DNA of 39,738 bases from Prorocentrum cordatum (Eukaryota; Sar; Dinophyceae; Prorocentrales; Prorocentraceae): NCBI GenBank assembly GCA_963575745.1, contig CAUYUJ010014335.1, positions 375,001 to 414,738 of the forward strand, given 5' to 3'. A program made the position numbers and the translations under genes. This document shows positions 27,290 to 36,329 of the stretch, piece after piece (position 1 is the first letter of the stretch; every line of letters begins with the position of its first letter). Under the pieces are notes generated by a model. The model worked only from the letters and a program-made list of their open reading frames with translations. It did no database searches and was not told where the DNA came from.

Positions 27290-28866
27290 CGCGGTCGTCG
27301 TCGACGCCGCCGCGCTCTGGCCCCAGCTCCGGGGCGAGGGGCAGGCGCGCGCCCACGAGAGCGAGATCCACGCCGCAGGCGCCAAGAAACGCATCCACGA
27401 CCTCCGCCGGAAGTTCCGCGAGACGCACGCCGACCGGGACAAGGCGGCCTTCGACGCGGAGACGGCCGGGCACTTGGCAGGGGGGCCCGACCACGAGGCG
27501 CACGTGGAGCAGGCCTACTCGAGCGCTGGGGACAAGCACAGGATCGCCCCCATCAGCATTTTCGCTGTCGAGAGCTGGTTCGACCGAGCAGGGGGCCGAA
27601 GGCCGCCAGGGAGCGCGGCGCGCCCCCTGTCCCCTGCGCAAGGCGCTGCCGAGTCAGCGACGCGAACCTCGAGGCGGGCACCTGGCGGCGCGACGTCGCC
27701 TACAAGCGGGGCGATGGCGAGGCTGAGCGCTTCCGAGCAGGCGGGCCCTAGGGGGCATTTTTCACGGGCTGGCGCAACGTTCTCCCCGAGTTCTTAGAGG
27801 AGGGCCGCGCGAGGGTCTTCGAGGCCATCGACCCGCGGGGGCAGCCGAGAGCCTGGGCGGACGAGCTGGTGGCAAGCTGGACCATCGACGTCATCGAGCA
27901 GGAGCGCGGCCAAGTCCTCGCGTTCGCAGACTGCCTCCCGAGCCAGTGGGCCGAGGCAGTGGCGCTCCGAGCGTGGCTCAAGAATGTCATCTACGCGCCC
28001 GTGGCCCCCGACGCCCCGCGCATCTCGCATCGGCCCGACGCCCGCGAGCACAGCCAGCTCCAGGCCGCGATCCGAGAAGCCAATGCCGAGATGCACTGGG
28101 CCACGGAGCAAGACTGGATCCAGAAGGCCAAGAACGAGCCCCAGAAGCAGTGGAAGTCCCCGACACACTGGGCGCCCTACGCGCGCTTCTACTGCGTCTC
28201 CGATGCCTACGCCCGCTTCCGCGAGAAGAACATGGGCGCGGTGCCCCTCCAAGGCATGCGAGCCAAGCGCGTGCTCGTGGCCCGGCCACCAGGGCGAGGC
28301 GAGCCCAAGGTCGCCACGGGCATAGGGCCTCGGAGCTACTCCATCGAGCCCCGCCGCTTCATCGAGAACAGCCCGGCGAAAGAGCGCTTCCCTGGCGTCC
28401 AGGGCTGGCCCGAGGGCGCGCCTCCAGTGCCCGAGTGGGGCGCCCTCGACGGCAATTGCTTCCACGAGCGCGACTTGCCGAGGGGCTACGAGCAGGGCGA
28501 GAACCCCTGCCTCCTGGAGCCCCGCGAGATGGACCTCGAGCTCACCGACGAGCAGAAGGACATGCTGAGACCACCCGAGGACAGGGTCAAGGAGATCCAG
28601 TTCCCGCGCGCCCTCCAGAACCTGATCGAGCTCTCGCGAGCAAGTGCTCGCAACAAAAAAACAGGTGGGCGCCCGAGTTCGCGGGCCAGTTCCTGGGCAA
28701 GCACGCTCGCCAGTGGCAGCGCGAGAAGGCCGAGACTGGCGGCGAGTCTTCGCTCGAGCACCTCAGCAGAGACGTGGCCAAGGCGAAGCTCGCAGGCTGG
28801 CAGGCGACGGGCGCGCGCGAGCTCCAAGTTCAAGCAGAAAAAGCAAGCGGAGAAACATGGCAATAA
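27290..28866 (+). pseudogene. Unidentified long coding region with frameshifts
   Basis: Coding-like sequence runs through three frames. Block 1 (27290-27590): KKRIHDLRRKFRETHADRDK, AHVEQAYSSAGDKHRIAPIS, IFAVESWFDR. After a shift, block 2: CRVSDANLEAGTWRRDVAYK, a TAG at 27749-27751 where Trp would fit, then GAFFTGWRNVLPEFLEEGRA and WTIDVIEQERGQVLAFADCL. Block 2 continues unbroken to about 28660 with PTHWAPYARFYCVSDAYARF and ELTDEQKDMLRPPEDRVKEI. At an A7 run (28655-28661) the frame shifts to NRWAPEFAGQFLGKHARQWQ and stops at 28864-28866. I recognise no family. One stop and two frameshifts suggest a pseudogene, unless small introns or assembly errors explain them. Confidence 0.45.
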
Positions 28867-28880
28867 GCATGCCAAGGCCA

Positions 28881-28884
<4 letters not shown>

Positions 28885-28965
<81 letters not shown>

Positions 28966-28975
28966 AGAGAGAGGA
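28885..28975. repeat. (GA)n microsatellite, about 40 units
   Basis: An almost uninterrupted GA run that probably lies in an intron or between genes, since coding-like sequence stops at 28866 and resumes at 29396. Confidence 0.97.
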
Positions 28976-29395
28976 GAGAGAAACAAAAAAAACATACAGA
29001 CAAAAAACGCCATCGAGGCTTGCGAGCCCACCCCCCCCCCGCCCCTGGCAAACGGCAATAGGCGGCGCGCGTCGCCAGGGGCGAGCGCGAGGCAGCCGGC
29101 AAGTGCATGCGTCTCTGAGTCCCAGCCCAGAGTAGACACCGCCTCGCGTCTCGAGGGGAAACCGCGCGACCTCCCCTTCCATGCGAGACAAGAGAGGGAT
29201 GGGGGTCACAGGCACTCGTTAGCTTCCGTTTGCTTCTGGCTGGGGCGGCGGAAGCAGGCGGAAGTTAGTGGGAACGGCGGGGGCGACGGCGGAAACGGCG
29301 GAATTCGACGGGGAAGTTGTCGGAAGCAGGTGGAAGCAACGCGAAGCGGAAACAGGTGGGAGTTAACGAGTGCTTGCGAATCCCGAGCGCCACAG
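28976..29395 (+). other. Non-coding stretch, GGCGGAA-type repeats
   Basis: GGCGGAAGCAGGCGGAAGTT and similar GCGGAA units lie at 29238-29360. The segment ends CGAGCGCCACAG, a good splice acceptor for the exon that follows. Confidence 0.5.
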
Positions 29396-30590
29396 GTCAC
29401 GATCGAGCAGGATTTCAAGCGCCCCAAGCCGCGCAGTTTCGACTGGCGCCAGACCAGACAGACTCGCCGCACCGAGCTCGCCAAGGAGTACGCGATCATG
29501 AACTGCGAGCAGATCGTCGAGGGCGACATTCTCGACCTGGGCGCAGTGCGCGCGCTGCTGGGCGAGATCGAGATGCGCGCGAGCGTCGTCGAGACCGTTG
29601 TGGCGGTCGAGCCCGCGGCGGCCGTCGCCCGGGCTCGAGAGGGCCAGAGCGAGGGCGCGCCCGCCGCCCAGCAGCCAGAGGAGCAGAAGCGCTGGGCCGA
29701 GAGGGTCGACGAGGCCCAGCGCGTGCGGGTCTGCGTGCGCTCCGAGGCGCATGCGCATTACACGTACCTCAAGGTCGGCGGCCCCTACAATTGCCGCCCC
29801 CCCAAGGTGCCCCCAGCGGTTCGTTCCGGTTCGGGGCGAATCTTGAAGGCACCTTGGGCAGGGGGCATTCGTGCCAACGGCCGCCAAGGTCTCGAGGATC
29901 GGCGGGGGCGTCGCGACGGAGCGCCGCTGCGCCTTCAAGCAGCCGTCCGAGAACACCAGGCAGGCCCAGAAGGGCCACGTGCGAATTCGCACCTGCCCCC
30001 CCACGATCACTGAGAGGGGGGTCAGGGTTCACTTTGCTCGGGAACTGCCGAACGAAGTGGACCCCGCCCTCCTCAGAAATCGTGGGCAGGGCCCGTGGCC
30101 CCCAGTGGCCGCCGCGAGGGTTCCCCGCAAGCTCGGCGCCATTGGCCCTGGCGAGAGCTGCCCAACACCGAGCAACAAAACGCGCCCAGCAGACGGTTGG
30201 AGCTGCGGCTTGTGGACGAGTCGCTGGATCGAGCGCGCCTTGCGCGAGATCCGAGGCGAGGTTCGCCACCTGCCCCTGAGCCTCAACACCATGCGCGCGC
30301 GAGGCAACGAGTTTATCAACACATGCAAGGAGGCCGGCGACAACGACTGGGCCAAGGCCAAGGCCAAGGCCAAGCTCAAGTCCAACCCCTGCATGGACCC
30401 CGCGGCGGACGAGCCGAAGTGCGCCACCCTCGAGGAGGCAAGCGCGGCCGCCCAGCTTTGCACCAAGTGTCTCCCATGCATGGACGGCTCCAAAGGACGC
30501 CGTGCTTGCGTGGGAGAGTGGTCGAGGTCCAGCTCAGGAGAGGCTTATTGGCCAGATCGGCCAAGGGCCTCTCGTGCGCTGGCAAAATGC
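29396..30590 (+). CDS. Unidentified gene segment, at least three exons
   Basis: Exon a (29396-29806) follows acceptor CGCCACAG and reads VTIEQDFKRPKPRSFDWRQT, TELAKEYAIMNCEQIVEGDI, ALLGEIEMRASVVETVVAVE and AHAHYTYLKVGGPYNCRPPK. Exon b (29862-29978) reads GAFVPTAAKVSRIGGGVATE and RRCAFKQPSENTRQAQKGH. Exon c (from 30090) reads WSCGLWTSRWIERALREIRG, SLNTMRARGNEFINTCKEAG and KCATLEEASAAAQLCTKCLP. Both introns are GT-AG and phase 0, and all three exons share one frame. After about 30490 the better frame changes to ERLIGQIGQGPLVRWQNAGT, so a splice or shift occurs there. The product is unknown. It may be the 3' continuation of 27290-28866. Confidence 0.45.
29807..29861 (+). other. Candidate 55-bp hairpin intron
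   Basis: The segment begins GTGCCCCCAGCGG and ends CACCTTGGGCAG. CCCAAGGTGCC across the 5' splice site is a perfect inverted repeat of GGCACCTTGGG before the 3' splice site. Removing it joins exon a to exon b in phase 0. Confidence 0.45.
29979..30089 (+). other. Candidate 111-bp hairpin intron
   Basis: It starts at the 14-bp palindrome GTGCGAATTCGCAC and ends CGTGGGCAG. From 29993 to 30089 it folds on itself: CTGCCC...CACGAT...CTGAG...GGTT CACTT pairs with the reverse complement of the other arm over about 45 bp. The frame also stays open if it is not removed, so splicing is unproven. Confidence 0.4.
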
Positions 30591-30599
30591 AGGCACGAG

Positions 30600-30830
30600 C
30601 CTCGAGGTCTATCGAGTCAGTCGTGTGCCGAGCGCCTACTGGCAAGTTGCATCGCCGCGGGCCTCGAGATCTCTCGAGTCCGCCTTGTGCCGAGCGCCTG
30701 CTGGCAAATTGTATAGTCACGAGCCTCGAGAGCTCTCGAGTCAGCCTTGCGCCGAGCCCCTGACGGCAAGCTGCGTAGCCACGAGCCTCGAGACCTCTCG
30801 GGTCAGCCTTGCGCCGAGCGCCCAGGGTCG
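30600..30830 (+). repeat. 62-bp tandem array with a palindrome in each unit
   Basis: CCTCGAG starts units at 30600, 30662, 30724 and 30786, exactly 62 bp apart. Each unit carries CTCGAGnnCTCTCGAG or a near variant; in unit 3 CTCGAGAGCTCTCGAG is a perfect 16-bp palindrome. TTGYGCCGAGCGCCTGCTGG follows. Since 62 is not a multiple of three, the frame changes in each unit. Confidence 0.92.
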
Positions 30831-30835
30831 CCATC

Positions 30836-30872
30836 ATCATCATCATCATCGTCATCATCGTCATCATCATCA
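30836..30872. repeat. (CAT)n microsatellite
   Basis: Twelve or so CAT/CGT triplets. Confidence 0.92.
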
Positions 30873-30989
30873 TTCGCATTCCCGGGGAAATCTGTTATCA
30901 TCCGCGGCAGAACCCCGAAATCTACTATCCCCAGATGATGTTTGTCGCCCGCGGTGGGTTAGCCGTCGTCGAGGCCCAGCAGCGCTCCT

Positions 30990-31300
30990 CATATCACAAA
31001 TTGTCCAAGTTGGCTCTTCTTCCGAAAGGTGTGAGCGCTCGCGGCGATGCTACTAAAGCGCGCGGAGACACGCGGCCCGTTGCCGTCAGCAACACTGACA
31101 ATGACACACGTATGCTCTCATGCCATACCCTCTTACGCAGGTTGCTATTGGTGAATTTGATGAAACACCATTTGGATTGAAAGCTGGTGCGTCTAGCAGA
31201 TGATATCGTTGTTTTCGGTAACTGGCTGATGATGTGGCGAGCTCGCGGTTGTTCGAAGGTTGTTGCCGGTCCCCGCGAATTGCGGGTCCTCCCCGGCGGT
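30990..31300 (+). mobile_element. LINE reverse transcriptase remnant
   Basis: The frame from 30930 reads KLSKLALLPKGVSARGDATK then RGDTRPVAVSNTDNDTRML. 'LPKG...TRP..v.NTDN' is the conserved finger region of LINE reverse transcriptases in dinoflagellates. About 80 bp further, in another frame, VRLADDIVVFGN corresponds to the (F/Y)ADD catalytic motif. The sequence between the two motifs in an intact enzyme is far longer, so this copy has a large internal deletion and a frameshift. It is not functional. Confidence 0.6.
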
Positions 31301-32470
31301 CGATCACAAATGTTGCATGGAGGGGGTTCACCGCGTGGATGATTTTGTGCGTGGTGATGACGCATCCCGCCTGCGACAGGACTGAAACGTTTGTTGATGG
31401 AAAATCGTGAAACGGATGTTGAATTGCACGAGGCACTTTTGCAATTCTGGGAGATACTGGCCTGTTTATCAAACAGATCCCTTCTGCTCACCGACCGTCC
31501 AGAGTAGGAAAGGGAAAACAAAGAGAAGTGACTCCCTCCCTCTGGCTTCCTTGTCCCCGTCTTGTTTCTTCTTTTCCGTATGATTCCTCAGTCTGGCCTT
31601 GGCGGGGGGGGGCACCGCTCACGATTCGCCTATCGCACCAGCGGGAGTGCCCGCGGCCGGGATCGCCGTGACTGGCTATATCATGGGGCTGCCGTGCTGA
31701 GGCCAGCCTGTTTGATCTTGGGGGGTGTAGCGTGGAATAGCGTGGGGATGACCAGCAAGATGCGCTTGCGCCGGATCTGGCCATGCGTGACACCCGTCCC
31801 GCCGACCAGTCCCTTCTCATTTCGCTGTTTTTGTCGGTCGACTCTTGGTGTCATAGCAGAGCTTGGTCCCAAAGTAACCCCAGCGTGTGTCGCGCAATGA
31901 GAATGCGTTTGCCCTCTGCACTCGGGCGGATTAACATGAGAAAGATGATGAAGAAGGAGGAGGAGCAGCATACGCAGGAGGAGGAGGAGGAGGCGGAGAG
32001 GGAGGAAAACGAGGACTTAAGAGATGGCAGAGGATGGGACATGAAGGGGCGGCTTTGACTAGGAAGGGGTTTGATACAGCAATGTCGCCCGCGGTAGAGC
32101 GGGAACGCCATCCTGAAAGTTGCCAACGCTGGAACTGTGGTGGCCAAACATGCATACCAGAAAACACAGTGAGGGAGTTAACTAGATCGAGAAGGGAGGA
32201 ACGATAATTAGTGAGAACGGATGAAGAAATGAAGAACGGAGGGAGAATAGAAGAGGAAAGACGGAGGGGGATAAGGACGAGAAAGGTGAGAAGTCAGGGT
32301 AGGGATGAGGAGGACGTGAAACAGACGAGGGAGGACGTCGGAGGTTCTAGGGGTGGGGTGCGATGCACGAGGTTCGGGGACAGCGGCAGTGTGATGCGTG
32401 GTCGGGCTCTCCGCCGCTCCCCGCTCGCACGGGCCGATCCCAGGTCTACGTGCGTGGCAGGTTGTACAAG
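31300..32470. other. No supported gene; purine-rich tracts
   Basis: Possible further decayed LINE sequence follows the RT remnant to about 31500, but I cannot align it. Imperfect GAGGAG tracts lie at 31938-32010 and 32210-32340. No domain is visible in other frames. Confidence 0.4.
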
Positions 32471-32957
32471 TTATTGCGCCAGCGATGGCGTGTGAGCGCG
32501 TCCCATGCGCGAGCTGCGCGGTTTCAGAAAGCGCCTCTCCAGCGACCACGAAGGAGCGAAAAAGACGTTGATGTTTGCAGCCTGCTGGTGAGTTGGAACT
32601 CCTTGAGCCCTAGTCATGTGGGCACCTAGCTTGATGCGTGCGGGATCCTCAGCCAGCACATCGAAGGTGATGGGCACTGACGTGCAGGTTGTGTCTTGAG
32701 AACTAGCACAAGTAATTTGGAGGCGAGGGAGGGCTAGGAGGATGATGTCTTGAGGGTCAGAATTTCGGGGTGTGTAGATCCGAGCGGCAAAGTGGCAAAC
32801 AGCAGGTGGCTGAACAGAGGTGCAACGCAGCGTTCGCAACCCCCATACAGTCAAAGGGGCCCAAGGCGACGACTAGACCAAGAGTCCCCTTCTCCTCGGT
32901 GGCTGAGTCGTGCAACCCATGTGCGCTCTCGTAATAGATGTTGCTGGTCTTGCCCAT
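32471..32957 (-). CDS. Minus-strand coding-like segment, unidentified
   Basis: An ATG at 32957 (minus) opens MGKTSNIYYESAHGL then ATEEKGTLGLVVALGPFDCM. Near 32860 the better frame shifts and reads CHFAARIYTPRNSDPQDIIL, LALPRLQITCASSQDTTCTS, VPITFDVLAEDPARIKLGAH and ANINVFFAPSWSLERRF, stopping at 32471. The change may be a small intron or a frameshift. The mixed hydrophobic/polar composition differs from repeat-derived frames nearby. I do not recognise the protein. Confidence 0.35.
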
Positions 32958-32959
32958 CC

Positions 32960-33580
32960 CCCCTCTGGTGGCTGCCCTTCGTGCCTCCCTTCTCTGCCCT
33001 TCGTGCTCCCGTGCGCCCGTCGGTGCCGTGTATCTTGGTTTCTTTCGTGCTTTCCACCCAGTCCTCGCTTTTGTAGTCGTTGTCGTCGTCCTCCTTCTCA
33101 TCATCCTCGTCGTCCCCTGCGTTGCCATGGTTTTACCTCTACCTCTCGTCGGGACGACGGGCCAGACTCGAGCGTTCTTCGCACTGCTCTCCTCTCCACT
33201 CCCCGTCCCCTCTTTCTACCCACTCCTCCTGTTACTTCCCCCGCCCTCTTCGATCTCGCCCATCCCCCCCCCCCACTTCCGCCTCTCCCATCCCCCGCCC
33301 TCTCTCCCTCCCCCCTCCCCTTCCGCCTTGCGTGGGGGCAGTGGGAGGAGGACAAGGCGGAGCGGGAGGAAAACAAGGCGGTGTGCGGAGAGATGACGAT
33401 AGCGACGACGAGGAGGACGACTGCGATGACCAGGATAACGAGGACGCACCCGACGATGACGGCGACGGCAACGTCGATGACGACGGCGAGGACGCCGACG
33501 ACGACGACGTCGACGTCGACGTCGACGTCGGCATCGACGACGACGACGAAGACGACGACGACGATGATATGAGTCTACCA
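32960..33580. repeat. Low-complexity block: pyrimidine tracts then GAC array
   Basis: TCGTCGTCC runs (33070-33115), C/T-rich sequence (33180-33330), and a GAC/GACGAC array (33390-33570) with a perfect GTCGACGTCGACGTCGAC core near 33508. Long frames are poly-Ser/Pro or poly-Asp. Confidence 0.8.
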
Positions 33581-33589
33581 TCAAGGCTT

Positions 33590-33900
33590 TTATGGGCCTT
33601 TCGCTCCGAGAGTTTCTTGGAGGCATCTGGGGAGTATCCTGGGGCCTTCTTGAGAGTATTCTGGAGGCCCCCTGTGCCTCTTTCGAGCGGTCTTGGGGCT
33701 GGGGCTGTCTTTGGAGGCCACGGCTTAAAGAAGACGGGGGCGCTTACGTCAGTCCCCACCTGCCGGGGGCCGAAGAATCTGTCTTGGGGCTCTCTTGAGC
33801 CGTTTGTGGGCCGCTCTTCGGCGCTGTTGGGCACGTTCTGGGCTTGTTTTGGGCCCGTCTTGGGGCTACCTTGGGCCGTCTTTGAGCCGCGTTGAGGCCT
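33590..33900 (+). repeat. LG-type low-complexity array
   Basis: GGGGCTCTCTTGAGCC, GGCCCGTCTTGGGGC and related units, same family as elsewhere. Confidence 0.65.
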
Positions 33901-33904
33901 CAAG

Positions 33905-34456
33905 TGCACATTTGAAGCGACATGGCGAGAACGCCAAACACTTTATTTTCCCTAGGTGTTGGACGGATGTTTCAGGTGGTATAGTTGTATACAAATTGTT
34001 CCGTGAGCATTCCAGATTTCTTAGGGGCCGTTATCAATCAAGACCGAATTGTGCACGTGGTCGACTCAAATTGAGCAGCAATGGCGGTTGCGGCAGTGTG
34101 CGTAGCTCAGTCCATGTAACCAGCATGTCTCCAGCAGCACATGGGGTCAGGGAAAGCCTTCCTCGCGCAGTCCGTGCCTTCTTCCCGTGAGGTGCCAGTC
34201 GGCGCTCCCGCGACGAAGCATTCCGCGACATGTTGTTTTTTTGTTGGGGGGGGGCTCAACCGGGGGGGGGGGGTCGGGGTGCATTCGCCGGACGCGTGTG
34301 CGTTTGAAGCGGGTCGCGGGCTCCTTTGTGCAAAGCGTGCGTTTGGTATGATATGCAGGCTCGAGTTGAAGGGGCGTCCCACTCATCGGTAGCGAGCGTA
34401 TCTCAGCCGACGCCCGTTCAAGTTAGGCACTTGTTTGTTGAAGAAGCACTAAAACG
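33905..34456. other. No gene seen; G-run
   Basis: Unique sequence containing two runs of nine or more G near 34245-34275. Nothing else is recognisable. Confidence 0.4.
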
Positions 34457-34956
34457 ATGACTGGCCAAACTTTCCATGAGGCCGTCGAGGCTTCTTTTGA
34501 CACCGTCGCCGTGCAAGTAGGTGGCGCTGAAGAGAAGTATCCACAAACCTCGTGCCGAGGGTCTTCGTGTGGTCCTCGAAGGGCGTCGCGGCGGCGCACC
34601 GCGCACTGGCGCAAGTGCCGATGTTGTGTCAGAGGGGTCGAGAAAAAATGTTTGATGAAAAGGGGTGGCCTCTCGACTCGCCTTTCAAAAGGGAAGACTT
34701 GGCGACTTTGCCTGAAACACTGGGCGCCCGAAAATCTGAATGGGAAGACCGAGCGCATGACATTTCCGATTTGGTCGGTCAGATTCACGCGCGAGCCGCA
34801 GCGAACGAATCCCCGCTCCTTCGCCCGATGGATATGCCAAGGGTGGACGAGCAGAGCGCTGCAGCGCAATCGTTGGGACTGGTCGAAAAGATGTATGCCG
34901 TGAAGATACAGAGCTACATCGATTCCAAGAAAAAAGCAGCAGCATTTCGAGAGTAG
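34457..34956 (+). CDS. Candidate 165-residue protein with one frameshift
   Basis: ATG at 34457 opens MTGQTFHEAVEASFDTVAVQ and VGGAEEKYPQT. At about 34550 the frame shifts by one base to VPRVFVWSSKGVAAAHRALA, REKMFDEKGWPLDSPFKRED, EWEDRAHDISDLVGQIHARA and MYAVKIQSYIDSKKKAAAFR, ending at a TAG (34954-34956). The composition is mixed and charged, with no repeats. No domain is recognised. One frameshift in 165 codons could be an assembly error or decay. Antisense frames are also open, so the strand is probable and not certain. Confidence 0.38.
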
Positions 34957-34971
34957 CCCGGGTGACCCAGC

Positions 34972-35133
34972 GATTTCGACGGGAGAAACTCTGCGTGCTG
35001 GGCTCTCGGACTCAACTACAAGCCCGTGTGCGATGTTCTCTCCAGCGACCCTCTCGCTCGACGCCAAGAAATTTTGCGAGCCGGTTTCCCGGGTCTGTTT
35101 CGTTCCATGGATCCCCCCGCAGTCGATCGGTGA
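34972..35133 (+). other. Coding-like segment resembling C5-methyltransferase motif I
   Basis: One plus frame reads DFDGRNSACWALGLNYKPVC then DVLSSDPLARRQEILRAGFP and GLFRSMDPPAVDR, then TGA. The order F-x-G...AL...L-x-Y-x-x-V......D-P-x-A...LRAxFPG resembles the SAM-binding start of cytosine-5 DNA methyltransferases. The second Gly of the usual FSGxGG is absent and no PC or ENV motif follows in this frame. It may be chance. Confidence 0.22.
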
Positions 35134-36320
35134 CGAGGAAAAGAAGAGGGTTGCTCCTGATGTCTCGTCGTCTGTGGGGTTTGAATTTCTGGAGGCATCT
35201 GACAGCAATTTGTGGTCGGCTTGGGAGGGCGTTGCTGAACTGGTCGAACTCAGCGACGCGGGCGCGCGCGATAGTTTTATAGTGTTTCTGGAAGAATGCG
35301 ATTTCCGCATTGTGTGCGAGACGTGCGGCGCGGGCGCGGCTGCGGGGGTGGAGATGCGCGCGGGCGCGAGAATGCTACTCCAGCCGATTGTAGATTGTTT
35401 CTCGGAGTTACAGCGGGCGAAGCGGACGTTCGCAGCGCCTTCTTTCAGAGGGCGTCCGCGAACGACCGCAATGTTGCAGTGCTGGGCGCGCGCGGGCAGC
35501 GCGGCGAGAATTCGGAGTCGCGCACGAGGAAGATGTTGTTGTCATAGGCGCCGCCAAAGTATGCGGTTTCCAGATGCGCCGCGTCGTTGCAGGAGCGCGC
35601 CGGAGAACCGGGTGGCGGAGAGCGCTGGCGGGGCCGCGACAACGAGAGCGCGGCGGTTCTGCGGGGGGCTCAGCTATCAAGCGCCTCGTCGAGATCTGGT
35701 TTGTCCGGCGTAGATGTGATTATTTCAGGGCAGGCGCTCGCGCCGCGCACGTTCGCGCCAGACATCTCAGCGCCGGCAATTCTGCAGTCTCCCGAGGGCG
35801 GTGGCAGGTGCAATTTGCAGGTCGCGCCGGTCGTTTGGGACGACATCCCCCACGACGCGCAGCGCGCAGGGGGGCCCCCGCGCAAGCGCGAGGCCCCGCC
35901 CTCGGACGGGGCGGCGGCGAACGTTATCTTCGCGGGCAAGACTGGCCCCATCAGCGCGCGTTTGCGGGGTGGAGTCGTTGCGGACATTTGCAGCGTCTGA
36001 CGCCAAGTGCAGGGGCGTCGCCACAGGGGTGGAGCGACGACGCGCGTCGCAGAACTTTTCTACGGCGCGCGCGCAGGGGTCGCCCGGGAACAGCTGGAAT
36101 GGGGAGTCGCTCGCGCGCGTTCGCGCATTGACGTCGGTTGATAGCGTTGGCGTCGAGGGAGGACAGGCGATGAAGGCTTTGCCTCGGCCGACTTCGGACA
36201 ACCGCAACAATCCGACCTTCGCGGCCCATCCGTCGGATCGTTGCGCGTCAGTGTTTCGCGCTCGTCGCGACGCGTTAACCCCATCCGTTTCGGTTGTCGG
36301 CGAAGGGCAGGGGCGTTGAT
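35033..36320 (+). other. Ambiguous coding-like region
   Basis: Plus frames give GFEFLEASDSNLWSAWEGVA and ARDSFIVFLEECDFRIVCET (35033-35430), APAILQSPEGGGRCNLQVAP and ANVIFAGKTGPISARLRGGV (35707-36000), and NSWNGESLARVRALTSVDSV (36000-36320). The minus strand is open too, for example AAHLETAYFGGAYDNNIFLV at 35445-35642. The GC content is high, so open frames are expected. I cannot choose a strand or a model. Confidence 0.3.
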
Positions 36321-36329
36321 CGGCAGCCC

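Noticed and set aside
27869-30013. 714-codon plus-strand open frame as one protein
   Set aside because: It includes the (GA)n array and the GGCGGAA stretch, which translate to low-complexity Arg/Glu. The real coding-like blocks are before 28660 and after 29396.
34083-34140. Possible tRNA (GCGTAGCTCAGT-like A box)
   Set aside because: There is no B box (GGTTCGANNCC) at the right distance and no cloverleaf can be drawn. I found no tRNA elsewhere either.
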